Positions 35,267-43,405 of a DNA stretch of 64,000 bases are shown piece by piece. This DNA is from Methylobacterium sp. Leaf465 (GTDB lineage Bacteria > Pseudomonadota > Alphaproteobacteria > Rhizobiales > Beijerinckiaceae). Each line of letters begins with the position of its first letter. Positions within the stretch are counted from its first letter, which is position 1. The DNA is taken from the NCBI RefSeq assembly GCF_001424705.1, contig NZ_LMRA01000023.1:65004-129003 (forward strand). Direction: 5' to 3'. Position numbers and translations under genes: made by a program. Below the pieces are notes generated by a model. That model was not told where the DNA came from, did no database searches, and worked only from the letters and a program-made list of their open reading frames with translations.

Positions 35267-36394
35267 ATGCGCCGCCTGCACAGCATCGACTCGATCCGTG
35301 GTCTGGCCGCCCTGGCGGTCATCTACGCCCATACCGTCGAGTTCGGGTTGAAGACGCAGCTCGGTCCGTTTCCCCTCGAGCGCCTCGTCCTGTCCGGGCT
35401 GACCGAGTACATCGATGTCGGGAAGATCGCCGTGACGCTGTTCTTCGCGGTGTCGGGCTTCGTGGTGCCCTTCTCGCTGTTCAAGGGGGGAGACCGGCCG
35501 ATCCTCGCCTTCGCCGTGTCGCGGTTCTTCCGCCTCTACCCCGCCTACTGGCTCTCGATCCCCTGCGGGCTGCTGGTCCTGTTCGTGTGGCCGGGCCGTG
35601 ACATCCCCGCCGTGCTCGTGCCCGCCAACATCACGATGCTCCAGCAGTTCCTCGGCGTGGAGAACATCATCGCCCTGTACTGGACCCTGCAGATCGAGCT
35701 GATCTTCTACGGCCTCTGCGTCGGGCTCTTCGTCCTCGGGCGTCTCGACGATGCCGTCGGCGTCGTGCTGTCGGCCCTGGCCCTGATCGCGGCCGCCCTC
35801 GGCCTCGCCGCCCTGCGCTTCGTCCTCGAGCGGAAATTCCCGGTGGCCGTGCCCCTGTCCCTGGCGGTGATGTTCTGGGGACTGTGCCTGCGCTACCACG
35901 TCCTCGAGCGCCGGCCGGGCTGGGGCACCGCGCTCGCCGTGGTCACCGGCGCCCTCGTCTGTGCGATCCCGCTGGCGTCCGTGCTGGCCTACGGGCGCGA
36001 CATGGGCTTTCACGAGAACTGGGTGAAGTACCTCGTCACCTACTGGGCCGCGATGGCGCTGTTCGCCCTGCTGTCCCTGACGCTGCGCATCGAGGGGCGG
36101 CTGTTCACCTACCTGGGCGCCATCAGTTACTCGATCTACCTGTTCGGGCCGGTGGTCCAAGGGGTGCTCGAGCATGCGCTGGCCGGGTACGCGCCGGTCG
36201 TCCCGATCCACCTGTTCGCGGCCACGACGGCACTCGCGACCGTCGCGGTCGCGGCGCTGGTCTATCGCTGGATCGAAGCGCCCGCCATCGCGCTGGGCCG
36301 CCACGTCATCCGTCGCCGCCTCCTGTCGACCTCCGACGCAGGGCGGGACGCGCGCCCCCCGGTCGCTCCGCTGGTCGGACGCTCCGAGATCTGA
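35267..36394 (+). CDS. Acyltransferase-3 family membrane protein (OafA-like)
   Basis: A 375-residue protein of the acyltransferase 3 family. It begins [20 protein letters not shown], whose R-x10-H pair is the family hallmark, and continues with about ten membrane helices ([52 protein letters not shown]). Such enzymes O-acetylate sugars of lipopolysaccharide, exopolysaccharide or lipids. No SGNH domain is fused. The substrate is unknown. Start ATG 35267. The ribosome site is weak. Confidence 0.88.
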   Translation: MRRLHSIDSIRGLAALAVIYAHTVEFGLKTQLGPFPLERLVLSGLTEYIDVGKIAVTLFFAVSGFVVPFSLFKGGDRPILAFAVSRFFRLYPAYWLSIPCGLLVLFVWPGRDIPAVLVPANITMLQQFLGVENIIALYWTLQIELIFYGLCVGLFVLGRLDDAVGVVLSALALIAAALGLAALRFVLERKFPVAVPLSLAVMFWGLCLRYHVLERRPGWGTALAVVTGALVCAIPLASVLAYGRDMGFHENWVKYLVTYWAAMALFALLSLTLRIEGRLFTYLGAISYSIYLFGPVVQGVLEHALAGYAPVVPIHLFAATTALATVAVAALVYRWIEAPAIALGRHVIRRRLLSTSDAGRDARPPVAPLVGRSEI

Positions 36395-36522
36395 GCCCGC
36401 CGCCGGGGCGACGCAACGAGGCCCTCTGCCCTGTCCGTCAGCGGGACGATCCCTCCCGGAGAACGGTTGCGCCGGGGAGGCGCGCCCCGGGTGATGGCGC
36501 TCGGCCTGCCCGACGGGCCATC

Positions 36523-37434
36523 TCAGGCATGCGAGTAGGACAGGTCGTAGACATCCGCGACCTCCGCGTTCCACTCCACCCGTGCGGGACCAGTTCGCCG
36601 GATGATGCATCCGCTGAGGAGGTAGGTCGGCCCAAGACTCATCTGTTGGAAATTCGTATCGTTGATGTAGTCCGGCACGATGGAGGCAGGATAGCGATAC
36701 TGCGCGTCCACGACCTCGAAGCCGGTATGTGCGTTGAAGATACCCCGCCAACTCTCCTTCGAGAAGCGGAAGAAGTCCCAGGGCTCCTCGTGCAGGGGCC
36801 ACGCGGCGTGCGAGATGATGAGCCCCAGGGCGCCCTGACGAAGCACCTTGTTCATCTCCAATGCCACTTTCCACGGCATGAGGAGATGTTCGAACACCGC
36901 CATGGAGAAAGCGAAGTCGAAGGTTCGGTCGACGCGCCGACTGAGATGATGCGCATCGCAGACGGTGTCGACATTCGGCCCATCCGTGATGTCGATTCCC
37001 AGGTGTTCGATGTCGGCCGGAAACCAGGAACGGTAGCTGACGCCGCTGCGCGCCCGACTGCCGATCTCCAGCATGCTTCCCCGACGCTCGGCAACTTCCC
37101 CGCAGAAGCGATCCACCATCACCTGGAAAAGCCGATCGCCAGGGTTGGAGAACCCTCCGGACGGGTCTTTCAAGACGAAGCCTTCGCTGAATCGCAGCGT
37201 GAACTTCGTCCGATCGACGTGTAGGTGGGGGACGATGGCCACGAGGACGAAGCCCCAATTGACGGAGTCCGGTCCGAACACGGTCACAAGGTCCGGCCGC
37301 AGGACGGTCTGATGCTCGGTCTTCAGTAACGCGCCATCATAATACAGTTCCGGCTGAAAGCTGTTGGCCCAGCCCTCGGCATACAGGCATCGTCCGACGA
37401 CCGCGAATTTGTCCAGGTAGCCGTGATAGTTCAT
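36523..37434 (-). CDS. SAM-dependent methyltransferase, lower-GC gene
   Basis: A 303-residue protein. The N-terminal 75 residues (YHGYLDKFAVVGRCLYAEGW) resemble the beta-sheet domain attached to many cell-surface glycan enzymes. The second half is a methyltransferase of the type-11 class: SMLEIGSRARSGVSYRSWF (motif I), IDITDGPNVDTVCDAHHL (motif II), FDFAFSMAVFEHLLMPWK (motif IV). I chose ATG 37434 because the domain starts there and GAGG precedes it; in-frame starts at 37497 and 37521 are possible. The gene is clearly poorer in GC than its neighbours, which suggests transfer. The substrate may be a surface sugar or lipid. Confidence 0.75.
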   Translation of the reverse strand: MNYHGYLDKFAVVGRCLYAEGWANSFQPELYYDGALLKTEHQTVLRPDLVTVFGPDSVNWGFVLVAIVPHLHVDRTKFTLRFSEGFVLKDPSGGFSNPGDRLFQVMVDRFCGEVAERRGSMLEIGSRARSGVSYRSWFPADIEHLGIDITDGPNVDTVCDAHHLSRRVDRTFDFAFSMAVFEHLLMPWKVALEMNKVLRQGALGLIISHAAWPLHEEPWDFFRFSKESWRGIFNAHTGFEVVDAQYRYPASIVPDYINDTNFQQMSLGPTYLLSGCIIRRTGPARVEWNAEVADVYDLSYSHA

Positions 37435-37793
37435 GGTGCCTCGGTCCACTTGGGAGAATCGCGCTACCGCCGGAGCGGCCTGATTCCGGCTGACCATGAA
37501 CCCGTCCGCGATCTCGCACAACCTGCGCTGAGCGTTCTGGCTGAAGACATGAATCAGGGTTGTGTCAGCGATCGGCGCCCTTGCTGGAGGGCCCGTTTCC
37601 CGTCCCGCATCCGGTCGCAGGGAGGTCGGAGCATCAGGGGCCCAACATCACGGACCGGTCGATGCCGGACCTTCCGATCGGCACGAGGCCGCGGACGGGA
37701 GCATCCGGACCTTGTCCGCCCGCCCCCGTCCTGGCATGGACCCCGCGACGGGCGGTCTCCCGTCCGTCCAGCCGCCGTCAGGACCGAATCGCC
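37435..37793. other. Intergenic region, no gene seen
   Basis: About 360 bases between the methyltransferase and the tautomerase, diverging. It holds both promoters. The part nearest the methyltransferase is lower in GC. Several short open frames lack ribosome sites. If the methyltransferase starts at 37521 the gap is 272 bases. Confidence 0.45.
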
Positions 37794-38024
37794 ATGCCGC
37801 ACGTGACCGTGAAGATGTACCCGGGCAAGACCGACGCCGAGAAGACGGAGATGGCCGAGGCCATCGCGGCCGCCCTGATGGCCAGTGCCGGAACCGCCGA
37901 GCGGGCGATCTCGGTGTCGATCGAGGACGTGGCCCAGGCGGATTGGGAGGCGCAGGTCTACCGCCCCGAGATCGTCGGCCGGCCCGAGACCCTGTTCAAG
38001 AAGCCGGGCTACACCCTGCCCTGA
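37794..38024 (+). CDS. Tautomerase, PptA/4-oxalocrotonate type
   Basis: A 76-residue enzyme of the tautomerase superfamily. After Met removal the catalytic Pro is the N-terminus (MPHVTVKMYPGKTDAEK). The pattern SVSIEDVAQADWEAQVYRPE and FKKPGYTLP matches the PptA branch. It would interconvert keto and enol forms of small acids; substrate unknown. Start ATG 37794 with an AGGA site. Convergent with the next gene. Confidence 0.88.
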   Translation: MPHVTVKMYPGKTDAEKTEMAEAIAAALMASAGTAERAISVSIEDVAQADWEAQVYRPEIVGRPETLFKKPGYTLP

Positions 38025-38034
38025 GCCCCGGCCC

Positions 38035-38478
38035 TCATCCTTTCGATCCCTGGAACGGGCGCAGCAGCCACGCGAGGCGGCCGGCATCGTCGTCCCGGGC
38101 GTCCGGCGCCGGCCGGTCGGCCGACGGCTCGGAGGCCTTCGGCGCGCTGGCATCCTGCATGATCTGATCGAGGGGAGAGGGCAGCTCGGCGCCGTACTCG
38201 TTCAAGAGCAGGGCCGCATCGAGCAGGAAGCGGATCTGGTCGTCCGGGACGGGACGGCCCTGGATCTGCGCGTCGAGCACGGTCCGCGCGAAGAGGGCGG
38301 CCAGCCGCGACAGCTCGGGCAGCCGGTCGGGGGGCGCCCCGGCCCGGATCGATGACGCTGGAGCGGCACTCACCCGCAATCTCCCTGTCTGGATCGCGCG
38401 ACCTCGACGCGCGTCGCGCATGTCAGGCCCTGTATACCGCGCGTTTCTCACCAGTTCGTTGAGTTCCGACGGCGGCAT
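38035..38478 (-). CDS. Hypothetical protein
   Basis: A protein of up to 147 residues without membrane segments. The central part (LPELSRLAALFARTVLDAQI, DQIRFLLDAALLLNEYGAEL) looks helical and folded; the ends are polar and Ala/Pro-rich. The start is unsure: ATG 38478 gives 147 residues, ATG 38421 gives 128. I do not recognise the family. Convergent with the tautomerase gene, 10 bases apart. Confidence 0.55.
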   Translation of the reverse strand: MPPSELNELVRNARYTGPDMRDARRGRAIQTGRLRVSAAPASSIRAGAPPDRLPELSRLAALFARTVLDAQIQGRPVPDDQIRFLLDAALLLNEYGAELPSPLDQIMQDASAPKASEPSADRPAPDARDDDAGRLAWLLRPFQGSKG

Positions 38479-38571
38479 TTCCGCCGCGCCGGGCGACGAA
38501 GGCCCGAACCCAGGGGCCGGGTTCAGGCTCGCGCAGCGTCCGACCCAGGCCCGCCGGCCGGGGGACGTGTC

Positions 38572-38730
38572 CTAGCCGCCGCCAGGATCGGTCTCGCCGT
38601 CCGGCTGCGCACCGCCCTTCGGACCCTTTCCGGGCTTGCCGTCGGTCTTCTCGTTGGGATCCATCACCGCGTCCGGCGCCGTGTTGGCCGGCTTGTCCTT
38701 GGGCGGATCCTTGTCGTCGGAGCCTGTCAT
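38572..38730 (-). CDS. Small hydrophilic protein, 52 residues
   Basis: MTGSDDKDPPKDKPANTAPD begins a 52-residue protein rich in Asp, Lys, Pro and Gly, with no hydrophobic core; it should be disordered. A very good ribosome site, GAGGAG with 7-base spacing, lies inside the end of the preceding gene, so I am confident it is translated. It is the last gene of the DUF2254 run. Confidence 0.65.
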   Translation of the reverse strand: MTGSDDKDPPKDKPANTAPDAVMDPNEKTDGKPGKGPKGGAQPDGETDPGGG

Positions 38731-38734
38731 CGCG

Positions 38735-38998
38735 TCACTCCTCGGGGGTGGCAGGGGGGGAACGGGGCCGGTCGGACTGTCCGTCGGACGAACCGCCGGC
38801 CGGCGTGGGATTGCGCCCCTTCGGAGCGCCGTCCCAGGCGGCGTTGCGGGCCGTATCCGTCTGACCGCCGGGGCCCTGCCGGGTGATCGCGGCCTGATCG
38901 GCCGACTGGCCGCCGCCGGCGACGGCCGGGTCGCCGGGCTTTCCGACATCGGAATCGGGCTTGCGCGTGCCCACGATGGGGATGTGATCGTTCGGCAT
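38735..38998 (-). CDS. Small hydrophilic protein, 87 residues
   Basis: An 87-residue, Gly/Asp/Pro/Gln-rich protein (MPNDHIPIVGTRKPDSDVGK, later GGQTDTARNAAWDG). No membrane segment, no Cys. The composition resembles hydrophilins or desiccation-type proteins, but no family is recognised. It starts 2 bases after the stop of the 78-residue gene and ends 4 bases before the 52-residue gene, so the three form one transcript. Confidence 0.65.
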   Translation of the reverse strand: MPNDHIPIVGTRKPDSDVGKPGDPAVAGGGQSADQAAITRQGPGGQTDTARNAAWDGAPKGRNPTPAGGSSDGQSDRPRSPPATPEE

Positions 38999-39000
38999 GC

Positions 39001-39237
39001 CTACGCCCCCGCATCCTGGCCGTTGGGCGCGGTGGCGCGGTCGATGGCCTCGCGGGCCGCGCCCGAGGTTTCGGTCTTCCGCGCGGCCGCGCCGATCTCC
39101 TCCAGGGTCGCGGGGGGCGCCTCGCCGCCCTGCACCGCAGGCTCGGATCCGGGGGGGGCGCCCTGCGTCGGCGTCCCGGCGTGGCGGTCGGCGTCCATCT
39201 CCTTCGGCGCGCTGCCCGCGCGCGGCTCGTCGGTCAT
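39001..39237 (-). CDS. Small hydrophilic protein, 78 residues
   Basis: A 78-residue acidic, Ala/Gly/Glu-rich protein (MTDEPRAGSAPKEMDADRHA; TLEEIGAAARKTETSGAARE). A perfect ribosome site (GGAGG, 5-base spacing) sets the start at 39237. No hydrophobic segment. Begins 23 bases after the DUF2254 gene. Function unknown. Confidence 0.7.
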   Translation of the reverse strand: MTDEPRAGSAPKEMDADRHAGTPTQGAPPGSEPAVQGGEAPPATLEEIGAAARKTETSGAAREAIDRATAPNGQDAGA

Positions 39238-39260
39238 GATGTCCTCCTGCTGTTGCAGGC

Positions 39261-40529
39261 TCAACCCGGCGCCGGCCCCGAGGTTGCTTCGCTCCAGGCG
39301 GCGCGGGCCTCGCGAAGGCGGGCCCGGTCGGCCTCGAGCGGCAGCGCCGCCTCGGCGCGCAGGAGAGCCAGGTCGGCCTGCGCGTGGGCGGCCGCCCGGA
39401 CGGCCGGACTCCCGAGATCCGCGAGGGCGGCGAGGGCCTTCTGCAGCCGCAGGCCGATCGTCACGTCCGACGCGCCGTCGCGGGCGATGGGGTCGAAGGC
39501 ATCCGCGAGAAGGTCGTCGGCGCCGAGGCCGGGCACGCGCAGATGCGGATAGACCCGCGCCTCGGGCGCGAGGGCGCGGCGCGCGTCCCAGAGGCCGAGC
39601 ACGCGCACCAGGGTGCCGATGACAGCGACGGCCGTCCCGGGATCGTTGACCGCCGGCGACAGGGCGCGCTGGGCCACCTCCGCGAGGACGATGAGCCCGA
39701 AGCGCGGATCGTCGTCGAAGCTGCGCCGGTCGCCGACGACGAAGGCCTCGGTGATCCGGTCCCGCAGGCCGTCGTCGACGGCGCCATCGACCGCCACCAG
39801 GAGGCGTCCGGGGTGGACGAAGGCGCCCGGCAGGGCCGCCAGGTGGAGGGTGAGGCCGTGGGCCCCGGCCAGCGCGTCGAGCCGGGCCGCATCGACGTGC
39901 TGGACGTAGCCCGTCGCTGCGGCGGCGATCCGGGTCGCGCCGGGCGGTGCCGGCTGCCAGGGCAGGCCGCCGAGATGGGGCGCCGCGGCGCGCCGCCCCA
40001 GGGCATCGCCGGCCGCGGCCTCGATGGCGCCGATGGTCTCGCCGACCCGGCCGAGATGCGACAGGGTGTCGATCCAGCGCACCAGCGTCGCCACCACGCT
40101 GACGAGGACCAGCAGGGTCAGGCCGAACAGGATCACCCGTCCCTGGCTGCCGTAGACATGGGTCTTGAGGGCGATGAGGCCGACGACGCTGTAGACGAAG
40201 GCGCCGATGAAGCTCGCGACGGCCGTTTGCGCACGGGTGTCGCGCATCAGCAGGGTCACGGCGCGGGGCGTCACGGTGTTGGTGGCCCCGCCATAGGCCT
40301 GCACGATGGTGGAGAGCGAGAACGTCGCCACCGGCAGCATGCTGGTCGCCAGGACGGAGAGGATCTGGTCGACGGCGTCCGCACCGATCGAGGCGCCGAG
40401 GTCCGCCGGCACCATCGGCGCCAGGACGGCCGAGACCAGGGCGGCCCCGACGCCGCCGACGCTGAAGGCGCCGACGCGGATGAAGGGGCGCCGCCCCCAG
40501 CGGCGGAGGGCATAGAGGGCGGTGGACAT
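39261..40529 (-). CDS. DUF2254 membrane protein
   Basis: A 422-residue protein of the DUF2254 family. Four membrane helices lie in the first 150 residues (FSVGGVGAALVSAVLAP, ILSVLATSMLPVATFSLSTI, FIGAFVYSVVGLIALKT, VILFGLTLLVLVSVVATLVRW). The cytoplasmic part keeps the family region SPAVNDPGTAVAVIGTLVRV near residue 305. DUF2254 proteins are unassigned membrane proteins. First gene of a run with three tiny hydrophilic genes. Start ATG 40529 fits the N-terminus of the family. Confidence 0.85.
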   Translation of the reverse strand: MSTALYALRRWGRRPFIRVGAFSVGGVGAALVSAVLAPMVPADLGASIGADAVDQILSVLATSMLPVATFSLSTIVQAYGGATNTVTPRAVTLLMRDTRAQTAVASFIGAFVYSVVGLIALKTHVYGSQGRVILFGLTLLVLVSVVATLVRWIDTLSHLGRVGETIGAIEAAAGDALGRRAAAPHLGGLPWQPAPPGATRIAAAATGYVQHVDAARLDALAGAHGLTLHLAALPGAFVHPGRLLVAVDGAVDDGLRDRITEAFVVGDRRSFDDDPRFGLIVLAEVAQRALSPAVNDPGTAVAVIGTLVRVLGLWDARRALAPEARVYPHLRVPGLGADDLLADAFDPIARDGASDVTIGLRLQKALAALADLGSPAVRAAAHAQADLALLRAEAALPLEADRARLREARAAWSEATSGPAPG

Positions 40530-40630
40530 GACGGCGGCTCTCGGGCGAGCCTCGCGGGGCAGGGCTCGCGAGCCGGATACGCGACCTTCGGGCGCTCCGG
40601 GAGCGAGGCCCGGAGCGCCCGTGCGGTTCT

Positions 40631-40738
40631 GATCCCAAATCCGCTTGATCCCCACGGGATGGCGGACTTGGGCTCCGATCAAGCGCCGCGCCGGTTCGAC
40701 GATCCGGGCACCGCTTCGATCGAGCGGACCCCGTATCA
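40631..40738 (-). repeat. 110-bp dispersed repeat, copy 1 (overlaps cysK stop)
   Basis: This segment is about 80% identical to 58391-58499 by eye. Read on the minus strand it begins TGATACGGGGTCCGCTCGA and its first three bases are the cysK stop codon. It contains two hairpins: CCGCT/AGCGG around TCGATCG, and CCAAATCCGC (40635-40644) with GCGGACTTGG. Transcribed, it forms the 3' end of cysK mRNA. Confidence 0.8.
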
Positions 40739-41713
40739 GAGGCCGTCGAACAGGGCCGAGGAGATGTACCGCTCGGCGAAGGAGCAGGCGACGGTGACGA
40801 TGCGCTTGCCGCGGAAATCGGGGCGTGCGGCGAGCTTCAGGGCCGCGGCCACGTTGCCGCCGGTGGAGATGCCGCCGGGAATGCCCTCGAGACGCGACAG
40901 CTGACGCGCGGTGTCGAAGGCCTCCTGGTTCGAGACCGTGATGACCTCGTCGATGATCGATTTGTCGAGGTTGTCGGGGATGAAGCCGGCGCCGATGCCC
41001 TGGATCTTGTGGGGCCCGGGCTGGCCGCCGGAGATGACCGGCGAGTCGGTGGGCTCGACGGCGACGATCTTCAGGCCGGGCAGGCGCGGCTTCAGGACCG
41101 AGCCGACACCCGTGATGGTGCCGCCCGTGCCGACGCCGGCAACGAAGGCGTCGAGATGGCCCTGGGTGTCGTTCCAGATCTCCTCGGCCGTCGTCTTGCG
41201 GTGGATCTCGGGGTTGGCCGGGTTCGAGAACTGCTGGGGCATGATCGCGCCCGGGATCTCGTTGAGGAGTTCCTCGGCCTTGGCGATGGCGCCCTTCATG
41301 CCCTGCGGGCCGGGGGTCAGGGCGAGCTCGGCGCCCAGGAAGGCCAGCATCTTGCGGCGCTCCAGCGACATGGTCTCGGGCATGACCAGGATGAGGCGGT
41401 AGCCGCGCGCGGCCGCCACGAAGGCGAGGGCGATGCCGGTGTTGCCGGAGGTCGGCTCCACCAGCGTGCCGCCGGGCTTCAGCTTGCCGGAGGCCTCGAG
41501 GGCGTCGATCATGTTGACGCCGATGCGGTCCTTCACGCTCGCGATCGGGTTGAAGAACTCGAGCTTGAGCAGGATCTCGGCATCGACCCCGTGCTCCTTG
41601 GTGATCCGGTTGAGACGGACCAGGGGCGTGTTGCCGATGGTCTCGGTGATCGAGCCGAAGATGTGGCCGTGGCCCGGCGTGCGGGGCGAGGCGGGGCTCT
41701 GGGACTCGGCCAT
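40736..41713 (-). CDS. cysK: Cysteine synthase A
   Basis: A 325-residue PLP enzyme. The PLP lysine is in [14 protein letters not shown], the substrate loop is [15 protein letters not shown], and the phosphate loop is [12 protein letters not shown]. It makes cysteine from O-acetylserine and sulfide. The end ([15 protein letters not shown]) is normal for CysK. Start ATG 41713 with AGGAGAG. Its stop codon is the first three bases of the dispersed repeat. About 255 bases upstream, before the 57-residue gene, hold its promoter. Confidence 0.95.
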   Translation of the reverse strand: MAESQSPASPRTPGHGHIFGSITETIGNTPLVRLNRITKEHGVDAEILLKLEFFNPIASVKDRIGVNMIDALEASGKLKPGGTLVEPTSGNTGIALAFVAAARGYRLILVMPETMSLERRKMLAFLGAELALTPGPQGMKGAIAKAEELLNEIPGAIMPQQFSNPANPEIHRKTTAEEIWNDTQGHLDAFVAGVGTGGTITGVGSVLKPRLPGLKIVAVEPTDSPVISGGQPGPHKIQGIGAGFIPDNLDKSIIDEVITVSNQEAFDTARQLSRLEGIPGGISTGGNVAAALKLAARPDFRGKRIVTVACSFAERYISSALFDGL

Positions 41714-41968
41714 AGATCTCTCCTGAACAGCGTGCGGATTGCGTCCCGGAGGCCGGCGCAAGGGCGTGCCGGATCCCGCCTGGAACGAACTCAGGGCCGG
41801 GAGATATCGTGTCGTTTCTGTCGAGGCAATCGACAAAGACCCGAGATCAAAGACAATCCTTCTCCGTCGGCAACGAAGCTGCCGACTTGGAGTAGTCTTC
41901 ACCTGCGGTGGTCGAGAAATGGAGAAGTTATTTCTTCGTCCGGCGATCTGACGGGCGCGCGGCCGGGA

Positions 41969-42142
41969 TCAGTGCGTCAACAGCGCGGCGCAGAGCATCA
42001 CCATCGTGGCGACGACCGGGCTGGCGGTGACGATCATCGCGGCGCCCGCATGGAGCCCCTGGGGCCAGGTGTAGCGGGTCTCCTCGCGCAGCCCGGGCCG
42101 GAGGCCGTTGCTGCCGGTGGTCCATTCCACCCTGGTGCCCAT
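41969..42142 (-). CDS. Small membrane protein, 57 residues
   Basis: MGTRVEWTTGSNGLRPGLRE begins a 57-residue protein whose C-terminal third (GAAMIVTASPVVATMVMLCA) is a single membrane helix. A ribosome site, GGGGAG with 6-base spacing, sets the start at 42142. The arrangement is N-terminal soluble, C-terminal anchor. It is too short for usual gene callers. Family unknown. Lies between cysK and the META-domain gene, all on the minus strand. Confidence 0.6.
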   Translation of the reverse strand: MGTRVEWTTGSNGLRPGLREETRYTWPQGLHAGAAMIVTASPVVATMVMLCAALLTH

Positions 42143-42271
42143 CGCGTTCTCCCCATCCGCCGAAACGCTCGGCGGCCGGGCTCAGGAGGCACGGTGGGGC
42201 TTGAAGGGCGGGTAAATCCGCGGCCGCGACCGCGGATCGTCGTCAATGGAAGCTTAAAACCGTCGGACGGC

Positions 42272-42781
42272 TCAGAGGGCGCGGTCGAAGCGCAGCTCGC
42301 CCTTCTGGCTCTTGATCACCAGCTGAGATCCGACCAGGTCCCACTGCCCGGCGGTGCGCAGGGCGATGAAGAAGTCCTGCTCGCTGGCGCCGAGGCCCTT
42401 GTCGCAGGGCTTCTTGGTCAGGGCGAGCGGGCCGACCGCGAGGTGCTGCTCCTTGAGCGGGAAGGCGGTGGCCGCGAAGGTGTTGCAGCCGCCGTAGCCG
42501 CGGGCCCGGTACTGCTTGTCGATGGTGAAGCTCGGGCGGTCGTTGCCGCCGAAGGGCTTGCCGTTCAGGCTCACCGCCGTCCAGGTGGCATCGAGGGGGA
42601 AGATCTTTTCCTGGGGCTTGGCCGCCGGAACGTACTGCTTCTTCTCGGGCTTCTCGCGGCCCTCGCGGCCGAAGCCCGTGACGTTGTTCCCCATCTGGGC
42701 GGTCGCCGCCGTGGTCATGGCTCCCGTCATGGCCCCGGCCGCGATGGCGCCGGCCACCATGGCGATTCGGATCGCTCTCAT
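42272..42781 (-). CDS. META-domain (HslJ-like) secreted protein
   Basis: A 169-residue protein with a signal peptide (RIAMVAGAIAAGAMTGAMTT, cleavage near TAQM). Residues 60-169 are a META domain: WTAVSLNGKPFGGNDRPSFT, GYGGCNTFAATAF and a closing strand KGELRFDRAL. Two Cys (GGCNTF, KKPCDKG) may pair. E. coli HslJ is a related outer-membrane lipoprotein induced by heat and novobiocin. The precise role is unknown. Confidence 0.82.
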   Translation of the reverse strand: MRAIRIAMVAGAIAAGAMTGAMTTAATAQMGNNVTGFGREGREKPEKKQYVPAAKPQEKIFPLDATWTAVSLNGKPFGGNDRPSFTIDKQYRARGYGGCNTFAATAFPLKEQHLAVGPLALTKKPCDKGLGASEQDFFIALRTAGQWDLVGSQLVIKSQKGELRFDRAL

Positions 42782-42983
42782 CGTCTGGCCCCCTCACAAG
42801 CGCGCTTCGCGTCGCGTCGAACGTTGCAACCCTGCCGGCCTGTCTCGGCGCTCGGCGCGGCTGTTGCGCACGGAACCGCTCAGAACAGGACGGGCCCTGC
42901 GGCCAATCGGATAAGATTCCAGCACAAATATGGTCAAGGCCGCGGGCCCGGGATTCGACGGGACGCCGCCGCGATCCCCCGTT

Positions 42984-43036
42984 AACCGGCCGGCGGACCG
43001 GTTTGCGTTGAACGAACCGGCCGGGTTTCCGTTGAC
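42984..43036 (+). promoter_or_regulatory. Double direct repeat before the HTH gene
   Basis: AACCGGCCGG occurs at 42984-42993 and 43015-43024, and GTTTGCGTTGA / GTTTCCGTTGA at 43001-43011 and 43025-43035. The pairs lie 31 to 66 bases before the divergent-region HTH gene, an expected place for autoregulation. The binding factor is unknown. Confidence 0.4.
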
Positions 43037-43066
43037 CGGCAGAGCATAGAGCAGGGAGTTGATGCG

Positions 43067-43405
43067 GTGACGGGATCGGACGAGGGAACCCCAAGCGGAT
43101 TGCAGCCCGAGGCCGCGGGTCCGAACACCATCACCCCGGCGCAGTCGCGGGCGGCCCGCGCCCTTCTGAACTGGTCGGAGGCCGATCTCGCGGGCCGGCT
43201 CGGGCTCGGAGCGGATTTCGTGCGCGACTTCGAATCGGGCGGCCGGGAGCAGCCCTCCGGCCAGATCGAGGCCCTGCGCAGCACGTTCATGACCCATGGC
43301 GTGGTGTTCAGCCAGGAGGGTGGGTCGGACGGGGTCCGCCTCAGCGGGCAGGGACGCGGCGAGGGTACGCGGCTGGACGCCCTCAACACCGAGAACGACC
43401 GTTAG
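43067..43405 (+). CDS. HTH (XRE-like) regulator
   Basis: A 112-residue protein with a Cro/CI-type helix-turn-helix at about residues 22-62 (TPAQSRAARALLNWSEADLA, then GLGADFVRDFESGGRE). This opening is common in short XRE proteins of Rhizobiales. The C-terminal 40 residues are Gly/Arg/Asp-rich and may be disordered. Start GTG 43067 with GGGAG. Its stop (43403-43405) overlaps the stop of the convergent FAD reductase gene. Target unknown; the upstream direct repeats are candidate sites. Confidence 0.75.
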   Translation: MTGSDEGTPSGLQPEAAGPNTITPAQSRAARALLNWSEADLAGRLGLGADFVRDFESGGREQPSGQIEALRSTFMTHGVVFSQEGGSDGVRLSGQGRGEGTRLDALNTENDR

